This document shows positions 4,850 to 5,612 of a DNA stretch of 5,612 nucleotides, piece after piece; the first letter of the stretch is position 1, and each line of letters opens with the position of its first letter. A model generated the notes under the pieces. That model searched no databases and was not told where the DNA came from. It saw only the letters and a list, made by a program, of their open reading frames with translations. The DNA is from JAEYFP01 sp047602645 (lineage in GTDB: Bacteria; Bacillota; Clostridia; Lachnospirales; Lachnospiraceae). Location: positions 1 through 5,612 of the forward strand of contig JASGGU010000135.1 of the NCBI GenBank assembly GCA_047602645.1, given 5' to 3'. The position numbers and the translations under genes were made by a program.

Positions 4850-5612
4850 TTACGCTTTTATCCTTTTTACTTTGTCCGTATTGGTAAAAGTGTCAAATGC
4901 GACAGCCAAAATCAATACGACCCCTTTTACGACCTGCTGGTAGTATTCGCCGATATTCATAATCGTAAGTCCGTTGCTCAGCACCCCAATGATCAGCGCT
5001 CCGAAAAAAGCACCTGATATTTTTCCTTTTCCCCCGTTGATACTGACTCCGCCGATGACAACTGCCGTCACAACGTCCATTTCTGTTCCGGTACCGGATT
5101 GGGGCGATCCCGAGCTGATTCTCGCCATGAGTGTAATTCCCGCAATACCCGCCAGAAGAGCACTCAAAGAATACAGGGACACCTTGATCTTATTCACTGC
5201 GACACCCGCCAGTCTGGCGGCTTCTTCATTTCCGCCGATCGCATAGACATAGCGTCCGTAATAGGAATTATTGAGCACAAAGTTGACAATCAGTACAATC
5301 ACAAGCATTGTGATGACCGGAACAGGAATTACACCGATTTTTCCCTGACCCAGGAATACGACTTCGTCCGGAATTTTATAAATTGGGATACCGCCCGAAA
5401 AAATGTAAGCCAGGCCTCTTGCGACTGTCATCATACCAAGCGTAATTACGATTGCAGCCACGCGCAGCTTTACGATCAGAAAACCGGTCAATGTACCAAA
5501 CAGTGTCATAACGACCAGCGTCAATAAAATCGCTGCTGCCGGCGGAAGCTGAATTTCCACTAAAAGCTTTGCGCAAAGCACACCCGTCAATCCCAGAAGT
5601 GAACCAACCGTC
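4850..5612 (-). CDS. Sugar ABC transporter permease, RbsC family (BPD_transp_2), 5' partial
   Basis: This is the membrane subunit of a carbohydrate importer that works with an RbsA-type ATPase and an RbsB-type binding protein, neither in the window. The frame is open to the right edge (TVGSLLGLTGVLCAKLL...); a TTG at 5590 lies inside this membrane segment and is not the start. The 253 visible residues suggest about 65-75 are missing compared with the usual length near 320. Family marks (numbered from the first visible residue): GRYVYAIGGNEEAARLAGV at about 119-137, the cytoplasmic loop facing the ATPase; EMDVVTAVVIGGVSINGGKG at about 177-196; and FFGALIIGVLSNGLTIMNI after it. Hydrophobic segments alternate throughout. 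Substrate cannot be assigned: ribose, xylose, galactose and other sugar permeases share these motifs. It heads an operon with the SGNH esterase 15 bp downstream. Confidence 0.93.
   Translation of the reverse strand, partial: TVGSLLGLTGVLCAKLLVEIQLPPAAAILLTLVVMTLFGTLTGFLIVKLRVAAIVITLGMMTVARGLAYIFSGGIPIYKIPDEVVFLGQGKIGVIPVPVITMLVIVLIVNFVLNNSYYGRYVYAIGGNEEAARLAGVAVNKIKVSLYSLSALLAGIAGITLMARISSGSPQSGTGTEMDVVTAVVIGGVSINGGKGKISGAFFGALIIGVLSNGLTIMNIGEYYQQVVKGVVLILAVAFDTFTNTDKVKRIKA

Noticed and set aside
4974..5527. Overlapping + strand open frames opposite the permease
   Set aside because: They have proline/serine- or His/Cys-rich composition typical of antisense reading of a membrane protein gene, and no ribosome binding site was found.
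5588..5590. TTG as start of the permease
   Set aside because: The frame continues upstream into a typical RbsC membrane segment up to the window edge, and no ribosome binding site precedes the TTG.

Overview
The window looks like chromosomal DNA of a low-to-moderate G+C Gram-positive bacterium, most likely a gut or anaerobic member of the Clostridia. The evidence is GGAGG-type ribosome binding sites, TTGAAA/TATACT-type promoters, tight intergenic spacing, an acyl-phosphate-dependent PlsY acyltransferase, and an anchored trigger-factor-like foldase. Species cannot be read from the sequence.

Layout, left to right. (1) The 3' part of a polytopic membrane protein of the O-antigen ligase/polymerase (Wzy_C) family on the + strand, open at the left edge. 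(2) A 147-bp gap with a probable promoter. (3) A + strand gene for a membrane-anchored trigger factor relative: one transmembrane helix replaces the ribosome-binding domain, followed by an FKBP-type isomerase domain and the trigger factor C-terminal region. (4) A perfect 18-bp inverted repeat forming a shared bidirectional terminator. (5) A minus-strand pair reading toward it: plsY, then an overlapping 128-residue gene of unknown function, driven by a clear promoter and a leader with a hairpin beside the ribosome binding site. (6) A 242-bp intergenic region holding the plsY promoter and leader and a long hairpin that probably terminates the next operon. (7) A minus-strand operon, open at the right edge: an RbsC-type sugar ABC permease, then after 15 bp an SGNH-fold esterase.

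How the genes may work together. The first three complete or partial genes are envelope functions (surface glycan assembly, extracytoplasmic folding, phospholipid synthesis), but each has its own transcription unit and they do not form an obvious pathway. The permease and esterase form a plausible sugar-uptake unit in which the imported compound is de-esterified in the cytoplasm; that role is inference. All protein-coding content falls into known families except the 128-residue gene. I see no phage, transposon, CRISPR, RNA gene or defence cassette, and no convincing wholly new system. The items most worth a second look are the anchored trigger factor, the unknown gene coupled to plsY, and the plsY leader.
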